NCBI RefSeq assembly: GCF_037971845.1
Contig: NZ_CP150227.1
Coordinates: forward strand, 3,658,001 to 3,722,000
Source of the DNA: Paenibacillus sp. FSL R5-0766
GTDB lineage: Bacteria > Bacillota > Bacilli > Paenibacillales > Paenibacillaceae
Direction of reading: 5' to 3'
DNA: 64,000 nucleotides
The notes beneath the pieces were generated by a model. That model was not told the origin of the DNA. It saw only the letters and a program-made list of their open reading frames with translations, and ran no database searches. Both the position numbers and the translations under genes were made by a program. This document shows positions 18,567-27,417 of this stretch, in pieces; the stretch's first letter is position 1; each line of letters begins with the position of its first letter.

Positions 18567-19448
18567 ATGGAACTTACACAATTGGAATACTTTATGACCG
18601 TTGCACAGCTTGAACATATGACCTTAGCTTCCAAAAAACTAGGTATCACTCAGCCCGCTTTAAGTCATGCAATCGCCAAGCTTGAAAACGAGATAGGAGC
18701 TCCTTTATTTGAGCGAAATGGACGAAATATTAAGCTGAACCGAAACGGTACTATGTTCTCTAAATGGATTGGTAGGGCCCTACATAATATTGAAAATGGT
18801 CTAAAGGAAATCGAAGAGTGGTCCAACCCGGATACTGGTGTGATTACGTTGTCTTATCTAAACATTCTCGGTGTTGAATTAATCCCTAGCCTAATTCGAA
18901 GTTATCAATTGAAGTATCCCAAAGTTCGATTCGAATTGACACAAGGGAACTTAGGAGATATTGATGAACATCTGGAGCAAGGATTTTCGGATATTATGAT
19001 TACATCGAGGGAATCTACTTTGAATAATCATCACTGGAAGACTATTCTAAATGTTCCTTTATACATTGTTGTTCCCTCCCAACATCGTTATGCAGATTGT
19101 AGCGCTCTTAGTTTGGCAGAGCTGTCTGGCGAGCCATTTATTGGATTGAAAAACAACTGCGGATTAAAAGCAACGATTTTATCCCGGTTCCAACATACCG
19201 GATTTTTTCTTGCTTCTGCTTATGAAGCGGAGGACCTGATCACTGTAGCCGGTTTTATAAAGTCGGGTCTAGGTGTATCAGTACTGCCTAAGACACTGGG
19301 GTTGATGTTAGATGAATTGGTTTGGATCCCTATCATTGATGAAGGATGGTACTGGGAAATAGGATTAAAGTGGAGAGATGATCATAATATTTCCCCCGCA
19401 GCGAAAAGGTTTATTGAATATGTGGATACTTTACATCAAGGAGAATGA
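18567..19448 (+). CDS. LysR-family transcriptional regulator
   Basis: A 293-residue regulator with an N-terminal winged helix (MELTQLEYFMTVAQLEHMTL, LGITQPALSHAIAKLE) and a periplasmic-binding-like effector domain (about 90-290). The frame opens at 18531, but the ATG at 18567 is preceded by GGAGGG and gives the canonical LysR start. It diverges from the SDR/SnoaL genes and probably controls them through the inverted repeat in between. The effector is unknown. Confidence 0.92.
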   Translation: MELTQLEYFMTVAQLEHMTLASKKLGITQPALSHAIAKLENEIGAPLFERNGRNIKLNRNGTMFSKWIGRALHNIENGLKEIEEWSNPDTGVITLSYLNILGVELIPSLIRSYQLKYPKVRFELTQGNLGDIDEHLEQGFSDIMITSRESTLNNHHWKTILNVPLYIVVPSQHRYADCSALSLAELSGEPFIGLKNNCGLKATILSRFQHTGFFLASAYEAEDLITVAGFIKSGLGVSVLPKTLGLMLDELVWIPIIDEGWYWEIGLKWRDDHNISPAAKRFIEYVDTLHQGE

Positions 19449-19527
19449 CCGCCAAATGTTTAGTTTTGAAAAGAAATTCTGAGAAAACAATCATACTTTA
19501 TTGTATTGAACACAAGGAAAAAATCCT

Positions 19528-19555
19528 TTTACAATGATTGGCAGTACGTTATAAT
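19528..19555 (+). promoter_or_regulatory. Sigma-A-type promoter of the small exported peptide
   Basis: TTTACA (19528-19533), a 16-base spacer and TATAAT (19550-19555). It predicts a leader of about 110 bases before the ATG at 19676. Confidence 0.65.
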
Positions 19556-19675
19556 ACAATCACCAGGTAGATCACCCAACAAAAAAGTGAAATATTGTAA
19601 TATCAAGTCACACTCGGCTCATCATAGTTCTTTGAGCTTGCTTACTTCAACATAATAGATATCGGAGGTATGATT

Positions 19676-19825
19676 ATGGTTAAGAAGAAAATTTCCACAG
19701 CTCTCAGCGCAGCTTTAATCGTTTCTATGCTGGCTACTGGTGTAATAGTCACTATCCAAGGTAACACAACGTTAGAGGTAGCGAAGTCAGCAGGGGATAA
19801 AAAGGTTGAAGTTGTTAAAGCATAA
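19676..19825 (+). CDS. 49-residue exported peptide precursor
   Basis: ATG at 19676 follows ATCGGAGGT with seven bases of spacing. The product has a classic Sec signal: a lysine-rich start (MVKKK), a hydrophobic core (ALSAALIVSMLATGVIVTI) and then a short polar tail, VAKSAGDKKVEVVKA. It has its own promoter and terminator. Size and layout resemble Phr-type signalling peptide precursors of bacilli, but no Rap/PlcR-type receptor gene adjoins it, so the role is unknown. Confidence 0.7.
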   Translation: MVKKKISTALSAALIVSMLATGVIVTIQGNTTLEVAKSAGDKKVEVVKA

Positions 19826-19878
19826 AAAGACGTTAATTTATTTAGAACATGTCAAGAACAAAAATATATTCCTATTGA

Positions 19879-19903
19879 AGTCGCTATTTTAGCGGCTTTT
19901 TTT
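19879..19903 (+). terminator. Terminator of the peptide gene
   Basis: AGTCGCTA and TAGCGGCT form a stem (one G-T pair) followed by a T run. A nearly identical 33-base terminator lies at 62796-62826. Confidence 0.85.
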
Positions 19904-20220
19904 GTATCGGTAAAATTGGGTTTAATACTAACGATATTTTGTTGAACAAGTAAAGAGAAGTTTAGAAGTCACCTTTTTTACATTTGTAAACCATTAGGTT
20001 TAAAGTAATAAAAAAATGATTAGATCGACTTAAGTAAAAATTGTTATTTTCTATAATCAGGCATAAAATGTGCAAATGTAAACTAAAAAAAAGACATATA
20101 CATAAAAAATAATGTTTATTTATATAAAAAATACTTTGACAAATGAAAACGGGTGGATTATTTTGTTAATAAGGAATGCATATATCTTCTTTTAGATTCT
20201 AAGTAGCTTAAGGGAGCGTG
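19904..20220 (+). other. AT-rich intergenic stretch with a promoter
   Basis: No gene is seen. A sigma-A-like promoter, TTGACA (20136-20141), 17-base spacer, TATTTT (20159-20164), points at the decayed GH32 gene that follows. Confidence 0.5.
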
Positions 20221-20248
20221 AATAAAATTAAAAAAGTACATCTATCAG

Positions 20249-21071
20249 GTGAAAACTTTATTCCCCACGGATACGCTAGACTTTCGAGACCCAAAAGTAT
20301 TCTGGCATGAAGAATCTTCAAACTGGGTAATGGTTCTTGCTGTAAGCGACCGTGTAGAATTTTACACATCTTCAAATCTTAAGGATTGGTCTTTTGCAAG
20401 CGCTTTCGGTTCTGGTATTCCGGGCATCCATCGTGGAATATTTGAATGTCCTGATGTTTTTAAAATCCAAGTGGATGAGGACCCTAATACCACTAAATGG
20501 ATTCTGACACTAAGTGTCGGACATAGAAATGGCGTAAATCCAAACGATTCAGAACCACCGCAGGCGGTTCTGGCATGATGTATTTTATAGGTCACTTTGA
20601 TGGTAAGGTTTTTACACTAGATGAAACATTTAACTGAGTTAAATCAACTTAGAAGATCAATCCTGTCTCTACAAGACATTACGATTAAACCAGATATGAA
20701 CGTTTTGTCTGCTGTTTCTGCTGCGAAAGTCTTCCTCTTCCAACCAGGAGACAGTCATCGGATATAATGTCTTGAATGAGGAGTTGTTTGTCGATCGGAC
20801 GAAGTCAAACACTGTTGATTTTCATCCCGATTTTGCTGCAAAACACAAGGCCTCCATGAAGCCAGAGCATAAACGGATACAGTTGAGCATCTATGTTGAT
20901 TGGTCAAGTGCAGAGATCTTTGGCAACAACGGGACAACTATCATTTCAGACACGATTTTCCCCGACTTGGAAAGTAGAGAACTGGAACTCTATGCCATTG
21001 GTGGAGAACTAAAGGTCATGTCGCTTCAAATCAATGATCTCGTAAGCATTTGGGAAAATCAACCGAACTGA
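20249..21071 (+). pseudogene. Decayed GH32 fructan hydrolase gene
   Basis: Fragments of a glycoside hydrolase family 32 enzyme. The first (20249-20578) has LDFRDPKVFW and IFECPDVF, including the RDP and ECPD motifs, but the N-terminal nucleophile region is missing. It ends by frameshift near 20560, and the next frame resumes as GGSGMMYFIGHFDGKVF to about 20636. A third part (about 20650-21071) is the C-terminal beta-sandwich: ELFVDRTKSNTVDF, SIYVDWSSAEIFGN, SDTIFPD. Most of the sequence between is lost. It is related to, but well diverged from, the intact GH32 gene immediately downstream. An apparent promoter remains upstream. No function is expected. Confidence 0.88.
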
Positions 21072-21136
21072 ACTGATTTCCAAAACCAATTAAATTTGAA
21101 CCGACTTTACAATCCTATTAGAAAAGAGGGTATGGA

Positions 21137-24100
21137 ATGAAAGATAAATCTAAATTCGCAATATGTCTTCTGATGGCAACGGGATTAACTCTGACTTCAA
21201 ACAGTATTTTTACATCTACATCAGTTGCGGCTAGTGCTGTACTTGCTGATCAGGAAACAAATAAACAGGCAAAGGAGGAGCTTGATATTTTTGAAAGCGC
21301 ATCCAAATCAAACACCAATCTGATAGGCTGGCAAGTGAAAGGAAAAGGTGGATTAGAGGATACTTCAGAAGGAATCTTGCTGACTTCGCAGCCTAAAGAA
21401 AATGTAATGGCCATCTCAGAGACAGTGTCAGGCGATTTTATCTATGAAGCTGATGTCATGATCAGGGATACGAAGGCAGACGCCACATTGTTGTTTCGTT
21501 CTAATGAAGATGGCCTTAGCTCGTACATGCTGCAAATCGTTCCGGACGCAGGTCTGATTCGGTTAAGAGATGCAAGAAATGGAGATGGGAGATTAAAGGA
21601 GGAGCGTAAAGTTTCTGTTGAAATGGGGCAAATCTATCATCTCAAAGTGAAGGCAGTGGGTTCCTCGCTAAAAGTATATTGGGGCAATCAATATAAACCA
21701 TTAATTGATGTTCAAGACATTTCGTATCAAAGCGGAAAGCTTGGACTCCATGTATGGGATGGATCCGCCTTGTTTTCGAACATCGTGGTGAGCGATCTGA
21801 AAGGTAATTTGGGTACGGTGCTTTCTAGCAAGGGAAAATGGCAGCCTGATATCAACGGCAAAAGAGGGACGGTAGAGCAGGAGAGCAAAGCACAGCAAAT
21901 CTATAATAAAGAGGCGGCTGATATGGTCTATGAAGGGAATATTACCCTTCGTCCTGATTCTATTGCAGCTCTCGCATTTCGATCTTCAACCGATGGAGCT
22001 GAAGGATATGAAGCTACTCTTACGAAGGAAGGAGATCAGGTCCGTGTAAGTTTGACGAATACAACAGGAACAGTAATTGCAAGTTCGCAACGTACTTATC
22101 CGAGTCAGACGGGAACCAAACATCATGTGGAAATCAAGGCAAAGGGAGACCGAATTCAGGTTTTCCTGGATGGGTACACTACGGCCGCGATTGACGTGAA
22201 AGATTCAACCTACAGGAGTGGAAGTACTGGAATCGTCGTAAAAAAAGGGACGGCTTACTTTCAGGATACTTATGTGACGGAACTGAGCCAATATTACAAT
22301 GAGATATATCGTCCACAATATCATTACACGCCAATACGTGGTTCAGCGAGTGATCCGAATGGACTTGTCTACTTCGAAGGAGAATATCATCTCTTCCATC
22401 AGGATGGAGGAACATGGGCGCATGCGGTAAGTAAAGATATGCTGAACTGGAAACGACTTCCGATTGCACTTCCCTGGAATGATCACGGACATGTCTGGTC
22501 TGGGTCGGCTGTTGCGGATATGACAAATGCATCTGGTTTATTCGGAGATTCAGGAGGCAAAGGCATTCTTGCATACTACACTTCCTTTAATCCGGATAGC
22601 CCGAATGGGAACCAGCGTATAGGTCTGGCTTACAGTAAAGACCAAGGTCGTACTTGGGAGTATTCGAAGGAGCGCCCGATTGTGATCGAGAACCCAGGTA
22701 AGAGCGGAAATGAAGCTGGGAATTGGGATTTCCGCGATCCGAAAGTGATCCGTGATGATGAGAATAACCGCTGGGTTATGGTTGTGTCCGGAGGAGATCA
22801 TATTCGTTTCTACACGTCAACGAATTTACTTGACTGGACATTGACGGATAATTGGGGATATGGGGATTACGTCCGCGGAGGAGTATGGGAATGCCCTGAT
22901 TTGTTCCAGCTTCCGGTAGACGGAACGTCACAGAAGAAGTGGGTTATGATGATCAGTACAGGAGCGAATCCCAAAACAGGTGGATCAGATGCCGAGTATT
23001 TTATCGGTCATTTAACAGCTGATGGTAAATTCGTGAACGATAATCCGGCGGGTAAGGTGCTAAGAACAGATTTTGGTAAAGAATTTTACGCTTCGATGTC
23101 TTTCGCTAACATGCCTGATCATCGCACAGTGATGATGGCGTGGATGACGAATTGGGATTATCCGTTCGCTTTCCCAACGTCCAATTGGAAAGGTGAACTA
23201 ACCATTCCGAGAGAAGTGTCATTGGTAACAACCAAAGATGGAATTCGGATGGTGCAAAGTCCAATCAAAGAATTGGAATCACTTCGTAAACCTTTGTATT
23301 CTGCTTCCAACAAGTCGGTGAGTCCTTCTTCCGGGAATCTGCTAAAAGGTATTATTTCAGGTGCTTACGAAATTGAAGCTGAAATTGAAATCCCTGAAAA
23401 TAGCACAGTGACCGAGTTTGGATTTAACATTCGTGAGGGTGCAAATCAGAAGACGGTCGTGGGTTATCAGGCAAGTGATAGTCGTATGTTTGTGGACCGA
23501 ACTGCATCCGGTGAAACGGATTTTTCTAACCTTTTCAGTAAGAAACATGAAGCGCCTACGCAAATGGAGAATAATCGGATCAAGATGCGTATTCTTGTGG
23601 ATGAGTCTTCTGTTGAAGCCTTTGGTAACGACGGCAAAGTCGTCTTTTCAGATGTAATATTTCCGGATCCTGCTAGTAGAGCGATGAGTTTTTACGTGAA
23701 AAATGGGAATGTGAACGTTGTTTCCTTGAAAGTGCATCAACTTCAATCGGTCTGGAATGCGGACATTCCTTCAAAAGCTCAAATAAAAATGGATACGAGC
23801 GTTCGGGAACTGGGGGTAGGCGAGTCGGATACACTGCAGGCGATGGTCGAGTATGGCCCAGGTCTAGGCGTTCAACCACTGAAGTGGAATTCCACTAATA
23901 ACGAAGTAATAGCCATAGATTTGGTAGACAATTCACACGCAGTTATTAAGGCAAAAAAAGAAGGGGAGTCCACAGTCACCGTATCTACTCCGAATGGCAA
24001 AACTTCCACTAGTGTACTCGTTAAAGTCTCAGGTGGCGAGTTCCGGACAAACCTGAGTGGATGGACTAAAGACCTGTCTGCTGCTTCATGGTTAGTTAGT

Positions 24101-24940
24101 GAATATGGGATTCGTGGTAAATATATTAGCGATGCGAATTATATTGCCAAAGAGAAGGCTGGGAATTTTACGTATGAAGCAGACATGATGCTCGGTGAAA
24201 CAGGAGGGGCAGGTTCTATTTTGTTCAGGGCTAGCGAGGATGGGCGCAGTGGTTATTATCTGAATCTAGACCATAACATGAAGGCAATCCGTCTGTTCTA
24301 CAAAATCAATGGAGGATTTGAAGAACGGCAGGTTCTTGCAAAAGTACCAACTTTCATTCAACCAGGTCAAACGTATAAGGTGAAAATAGAAGCGAATGGT
24401 CCGCATATTGTCGTTCACGTGGACAGTCAAAAAGTCATAGATATCATGGATGGTACTTTTGCAGAAGGCCAATTTGGACTGAATGTATTTGGCGGCTCCG
24501 CATCTTATCAGAACGTCAATGTGAGCAACGGTGAACCTGCAAACATCACCAAGTCCAGCCTTGTAAATGCCGCAACACAGAAATCCATTTATACAGTGAA
24601 CCTTGTCAACGGGGAGCCCGTTGCCTTGCAGGATGCAAGTGCAGCTTCCACCCAGAAGTGGGTATTTGTTCCGACAGGCGACGAAGCAGGTTCGTATTCG
24701 ATTCGTACTACGGCCGGTCAGACGCTTGATCTGGATATAGGGCAAAACAAACTTCAGCTATATCATTACTTAGGGTACAACAACCAGCGTTGGGTCCTTC
24801 ACCAGAACAAAGACGGATCAGTTCATATTACTTCAGCTCATCATCAAAAAGCATTAGGAGTATCGGAAGATGGGACCGAACTCTTCCTAAGTGAACTGAA
24901 TCCATCACTTGATCGACAAAAATGGATATTAACGAAATAA
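21137..24940 (+). CDS. Secreted multidomain GH32 fructan hydrolase (levanase/inulinase type)
   Basis: A 1267-residue exported enzyme. A signal peptide (about 1-32) is followed by two LamG/concanavalin-like modules (about 45-220 and 225-385). The GH32 five-blade propeller and sandwich (about 390-880) has nucleophile D406 in SASDPNG, the RDPK motif and acid/base E585 in WECPDLF. A bacterial Ig-like domain (about 890-970), a third LamG-like module (about 975-1130) and a C-terminal ricin-type beta-trefoil with QKWVF, QRWVL and QKWIL repeats (about 1135-1267) follow. GH32 enzymes cleave beta-fructosides such as levan, inulin or sucrose. The loop after LFHQ is shorter than in most relatives. GAGGG precedes the ATG. 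Endo or exo mode cannot be decided. Confidence 0.93.
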   Translation: MKDKSKFAICLLMATGLTLTSNSIFTSTSVAASAVLADQETNKQAKEELDIFESASKSNTNLIGWQVKGKGGLEDTSEGILLTSQPKENVMAISETVSGDFIYEADVMIRDTKADATLLFRSNEDGLSSYMLQIVPDAGLIRLRDARNGDGRLKEERKVSVEMGQIYHLKVKAVGSSLKVYWGNQYKPLIDVQDISYQSGKLGLHVWDGSALFSNIVVSDLKGNLGTVLSSKGKWQPDINGKRGTVEQESKAQQIYNKEAADMVYEGNITLRPDSIAALAFRSSTDGAEGYEATLTKEGDQVRVSLTNTTGTVIASSQRTYPSQTGTKHHVEIKAKGDRIQVFLDGYTTAAIDVKDSTYRSGSTGIVVKKGTAYFQDTYVTELSQYYNEIYRPQYHYTPIRGSASDPNGLVYFEGEYHLFHQDGGTWAHAVSKDMLNWKRLPIALPWNDHGHVWSGSAVADMTNASGLFGDSGGKGILAYYTSFNPDSPNGNQRIGLAYSKDQGRTWEYSKERPIVIENPGKSGNEAGNWDFRDPKVIRDDENNRWVMVVSGGDHIRFYTSTNLLDWTLTDNWGYGDYVRGGVWECPDLFQLPVDGTSQKKWVMMISTGANPKTGGSDAEYFIGHLTADGKFVNDNPAGKVLRTDFGKEFYASMSFANMPDHRTVMMAWMTNWDYPFAFPTSNWKGELTIPREVSLVTTKDGIRMVQSPIKELESLRKPLYSASNKSVSPSSGNLLKGIISGAYEIEAEIEIPENSTVTEFGFNIREGANQKTVVGYQASDSRMFVDRTASGETDFSNLFSKKHEAPTQMENNRIKMRILVDESSVEAFGNDGKVVFSDVIFPDPASRAMSFYVKNGNVNVVSLKVHQLQSVWNADIPSKAQIKMDTSVRELGVGESDTLQAMVEYGPGLGVQPLKWNSTNNEVIAIDLVDNSHAVIKAKKEGESTVTVSTPNGKTSTSVLVKVSGGEFRTNLSGWTKDLSAASWLVSEYGIRGKYISDANYIAKEKAGNFTYEADMMLGETGGAGSILFRASEDGRSGYYLNLDHNMKAIRLFYKINGGFEERQVLAKVPTFIQPGQTYKVKIEANGPHIVVHVDSQKVIDIMDGTFAEGQFGLNVFGGSASYQNVNVSNGEPANITKSSLVNAATQKSIYTVNLVNGEPVALQDASAASTQKWVFVPTGDEAGSYSIRTTAGQTLDLDIGQNKLQLYHYLGYNNQRWVLHQNKDGSVHITSAHHQKALGVSEDGTELFLSELNPSLDRQKWILTK

Positions 24941-25048
24941 TCAAGATATATCCCATGATGGCGTATCTCATAGATATTCCAATTATATTGGTTGGGATAG
25001 ACTCAAAGGGGACGACAACTGGAGGTTTTTTTATCAAAGCATATACAC

Positions 25049-25073
25049 GGCCATCCGACAAAGGATGGCCTTT
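25049..25073 (+). terminator. Hairpin after the GH32 gene
   Basis: GGCCATCC pairs with GGATGGCC across six bases, followed by only TTT; a probable but weak terminator. Confidence 0.7.
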
Positions 25074-25345
25074 CCCAATCTATACGTACAAAAAGATGTA
25101 CTATGTTCATTTTAATTGCCCTCTTTGCAAACGAAACGATTACGCTTAAGATTGGCTCAACAACCAACTATTTTCACTCTTATAGTTAGCAAGCTAAATA
25201 ATAAACTTAAGAGGGCAAGGAGTAACGGAGTGCTGACTTCTATCCAAATCAAGAGAGTCGGAAGAAAGGGCACAAGTTATCGGCTAAGGAATTAGGTGTT
25301 CTACAAGGAAAGTAAGTGAACTCGTGAAAAGGAGATCATTCTATT
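25074..25345 (+). other. Intergenic leader region without a recognised gene
   Basis: It contains an interrupted hairpin (CTCTTA at 25177 to TAAGAG at 25213, with inner TTAG/CTAA) and a possible 20-codon ORF from GTG 25231 with AAGGAG upstream. No known riboswitch pattern was found. Confidence 0.35.
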
Positions 25346-26473
25346 ATGGAAGAAAGAAAGCTTAAACTAGGAGGAATTATTGATGGCGTGGGTTGGAATT
25401 ACACGGGTTGGAGACACCCTCATATTCCAGCAGATGCCAGTGAAAATATTGAGTATTACGTACAGAAAGCCATACAACTTGAACAGGGAAAGTTCGATCT
25501 GATCTTTTTGGCAGACGTAAGTCATATCGGACCTGGCATGATCCCGCACTATCTAAGCATGTTTGAGGGTGTATCCATTCTATCTGCATTGAGTATGGTG
25601 ACTCATTCCATTGGTTTAACCGCAACGATAGCGACTTCATACGCTGATCCCTTTACGGTTGCTAGGCAAATCGCTTCCCTTGATAAGATTAGCAAAGGCA
25701 GAGCAGGGTGGAATGCAATTACCTCCAATCCTGGAGGATTAGCCAATTACAGTCGGTCCCATCTGAAGAAAGCAGATCTTTATCCCATGAAAAAAGAGTT
25801 TTTGGAGATTGTTGAAGGACTTTGGGACTCGTATGAAGATGATGCCTTTATACGTGATAAGGAACGTGGGATATTTTATGACCCGCTTAAAATGCATCCG
25901 CTAGATTATACCGGGAATTACTTTTCCGTGGAGGGTCCCTTAAACATCAGTCGATCGAGGCAAGGAAGACCAGTGGTCTTTCAAGCGGGCACCTCACCGG
26001 AGTTCATGGATATTGCTGCACAGCATGCCGAAGTCATCATGGCACCTGGACATGATTTGGAATATCTCAAGGCATTTACTAATGAACTTAAACGTAAAGT
26101 TCAAAATCAAGGGCGTTCACCATATGACCTGTTGATGATGCCTTCTCACAACCCGATCGTTGGTAGAACGGAACAAGAAGCCCTGGAAAAGCTAAGGGAA
26201 ATTGAATCATGGATGCCTAAAGGTTATCGAATGCCGAAACCTGGATTGATAGGATCGGCAGAGCAGGTAGCCGAACAAATCGAACATTGGTATCGAGAAG
26301 GCATCATGGATATTTTGCTGATTAGACAAGATCATCCGGCAGGATTTAAGGACTTTATCCAATTGGTTGTTCCTATCTTGCAAGATAGAGGCATATTCCG
26401 TAAGGAATATGAGGACGACACACTTCGGGGAAATTTGGGTCTACCTTACCCAGAAAATAAATACACGAAGTAA
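25346..26473 (+). CDS. LLM-class flavin-dependent monooxygenase (NtaA/DszA type)
   Basis: A 375-residue TIM-barrel protein of the luciferase-like FMNH2-dependent monooxygenases. WRHPHIPADASENIEYYV, KFDLIFLAD, GRAGWNAITS, GLWDSYEDDAF, GPLNISRSRQGRPV and the C-terminal RKEYEDDTLRGNLGLP are hallmarks of the NtaA/SnaA/DszA group, which oxidise sulfonates, sulfones or aminopolycarboxylates. It is about 60 residues shorter than usual members; the missing part lies between EALEKLREIESW and GLIGSAEQV, so an in-frame internal deletion is suspected. AAAAGGAG precedes the ATG. A broken nitronate monooxygenase follows at once. It may be inactive. Confidence 0.8.
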   Translation: MEERKLKLGGIIDGVGWNYTGWRHPHIPADASENIEYYVQKAIQLEQGKFDLIFLADVSHIGPGMIPHYLSMFEGVSILSALSMVTHSIGLTATIATSYADPFTVARQIASLDKISKGRAGWNAITSNPGGLANYSRSHLKKADLYPMKKEFLEIVEGLWDSYEDDAFIRDKERGIFYDPLKMHPLDYTGNYFSVEGPLNISRSRQGRPVVFQAGTSPEFMDIAAQHAEVIMAPGHDLEYLKAFTNELKRKVQNQGRSPYDLLMMPSHNPIVGRTEQEALEKLREIESWMPKGYRMPKPGLIGSAEQVAEQIEHWYREGIMDILLIRQDHPAGFKDFIQLVVPILQDRGIFRKEYEDDTLRGNLGLPYPENKYTK

Positions 26474-26477
26474 TAAT

Positions 26478-27152
26478 ATAGGTCCAAATGCCGGTCAGGT
26501 TGATATAACTCGCTCACCCGAAATAAGTGCGGAAAGAATGAGAACTGAAATACAAAAAACCAAATCCTTAACGAATAAGCCATTTGGCATTCCATTGATC
26601 GTGAATCGTGATTTAGCTTACACATGGCCACTTATAGAAACAGTTATTGACGAGAAAGTTCCTGTTGTTCTGGTGAATGATATACTGGATGAAAGAATCT
26701 TTAAACCATTAAAAGAAAACAATATTAAAATTGTATATAGACCCCTTACGCCTACTATTGAAAATGCAAAAGCTGCAGAACAATTTGGAATCGATGTTTA
26801 TGTAGCGACTGGATTTGATGAAGGGGGTACGGTTCCAGAACGAGTTATTGGAACATTTTCGATTGTTCCAATGATTGTAGATGCTACAGCAGAAGATTTA
26901 CTAATGTTCCGTACTTTACCAGCATACTATCGTTCTTTACCTACTAAATTGGCGTATAAACTAGTCGAAATGGATAAACAAGGTGCCAGTCGTGAAGAAA
27001 CAGCAAAATTGATGCGTGGAAGAATGCGTATCGGAATGCTAGAAGGCAATACAGACGATGGCTATATTACTGTCGGCACAGGAATTACACCAATTAAAGA
27101 GATTAGAACTGTAAAAGCAGTCATCGATGATTTAATGCAAGATTTTAAATAA
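26478..27152 (+). pseudogene. Nitronate monooxygenase, N-terminus and core deleted
   Basis: The 224 residues match the nitronate monooxygenase/2-nitropropane dioxygenase family (IGPNAGQVDITRSP, NKPFGIPLIV, GTFSIVPMIVDATAEDLL, RTLPAYYRSLPTKLA, KEIRTVKAVIDDLM). The first about 40 residues, with the FMN-binding start, are absent: the homology begins five bases after the monooxygenase stop with no start codon or ribosome binding site. The central segment after VPMIVDAT, where the family has the AGGIADGRG FMN loop and following strands, is also missing in frame. Two deletions therefore removed the cofactor site, and the gene should be dead. Confidence 0.82.
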
Positions 27153-27175
27153 TTGCCTTGATAGACTTACCCTCA

Positions 27176-27212
27176 CCAAGCAGCCGATCATATGATCGGC
27201 TGCTTGGTTTAT
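27176..27212. terminator. Perfect palindromic terminator
   Basis: A 32-base perfect palindrome (CCAAGCAGCCGATCAT and its complement) followed by TTTATT. A related stem is at 48922-48954. Confidence 0.9.
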
Positions 27213-27417
27213 TATTAGTTAGAAAAACTCGATATGAAATAACTCTGACCTACTACGAACCAATCGGACCCTCTCGATCCCATATAAAATGTTTCATTGA
27301 CTATTCAAAAAGAGAAGAGTAGATTTGGCTTTATGTAAACAGGGAAATTACAATATTAATCATATGTGAATTTCATCCATCATTATCAGAACTACATATA
27401 GGAAAGAGGCCCGTGCT

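Noticed and set aside
25150..25345. Possible SAM or other riboswitch before the LLM monooxygenase
   Set aside because: An AATCAAGAGAG stretch is present, but the conserved GGCAACC and the other S-box segments are missing.
26367..26477. N-terminal extension of the nitronate monooxygenase frame
   Set aside because: It overlaps the end of the LLM monooxygenase in another frame and encodes no family-like residues, so homology starts at 26478.
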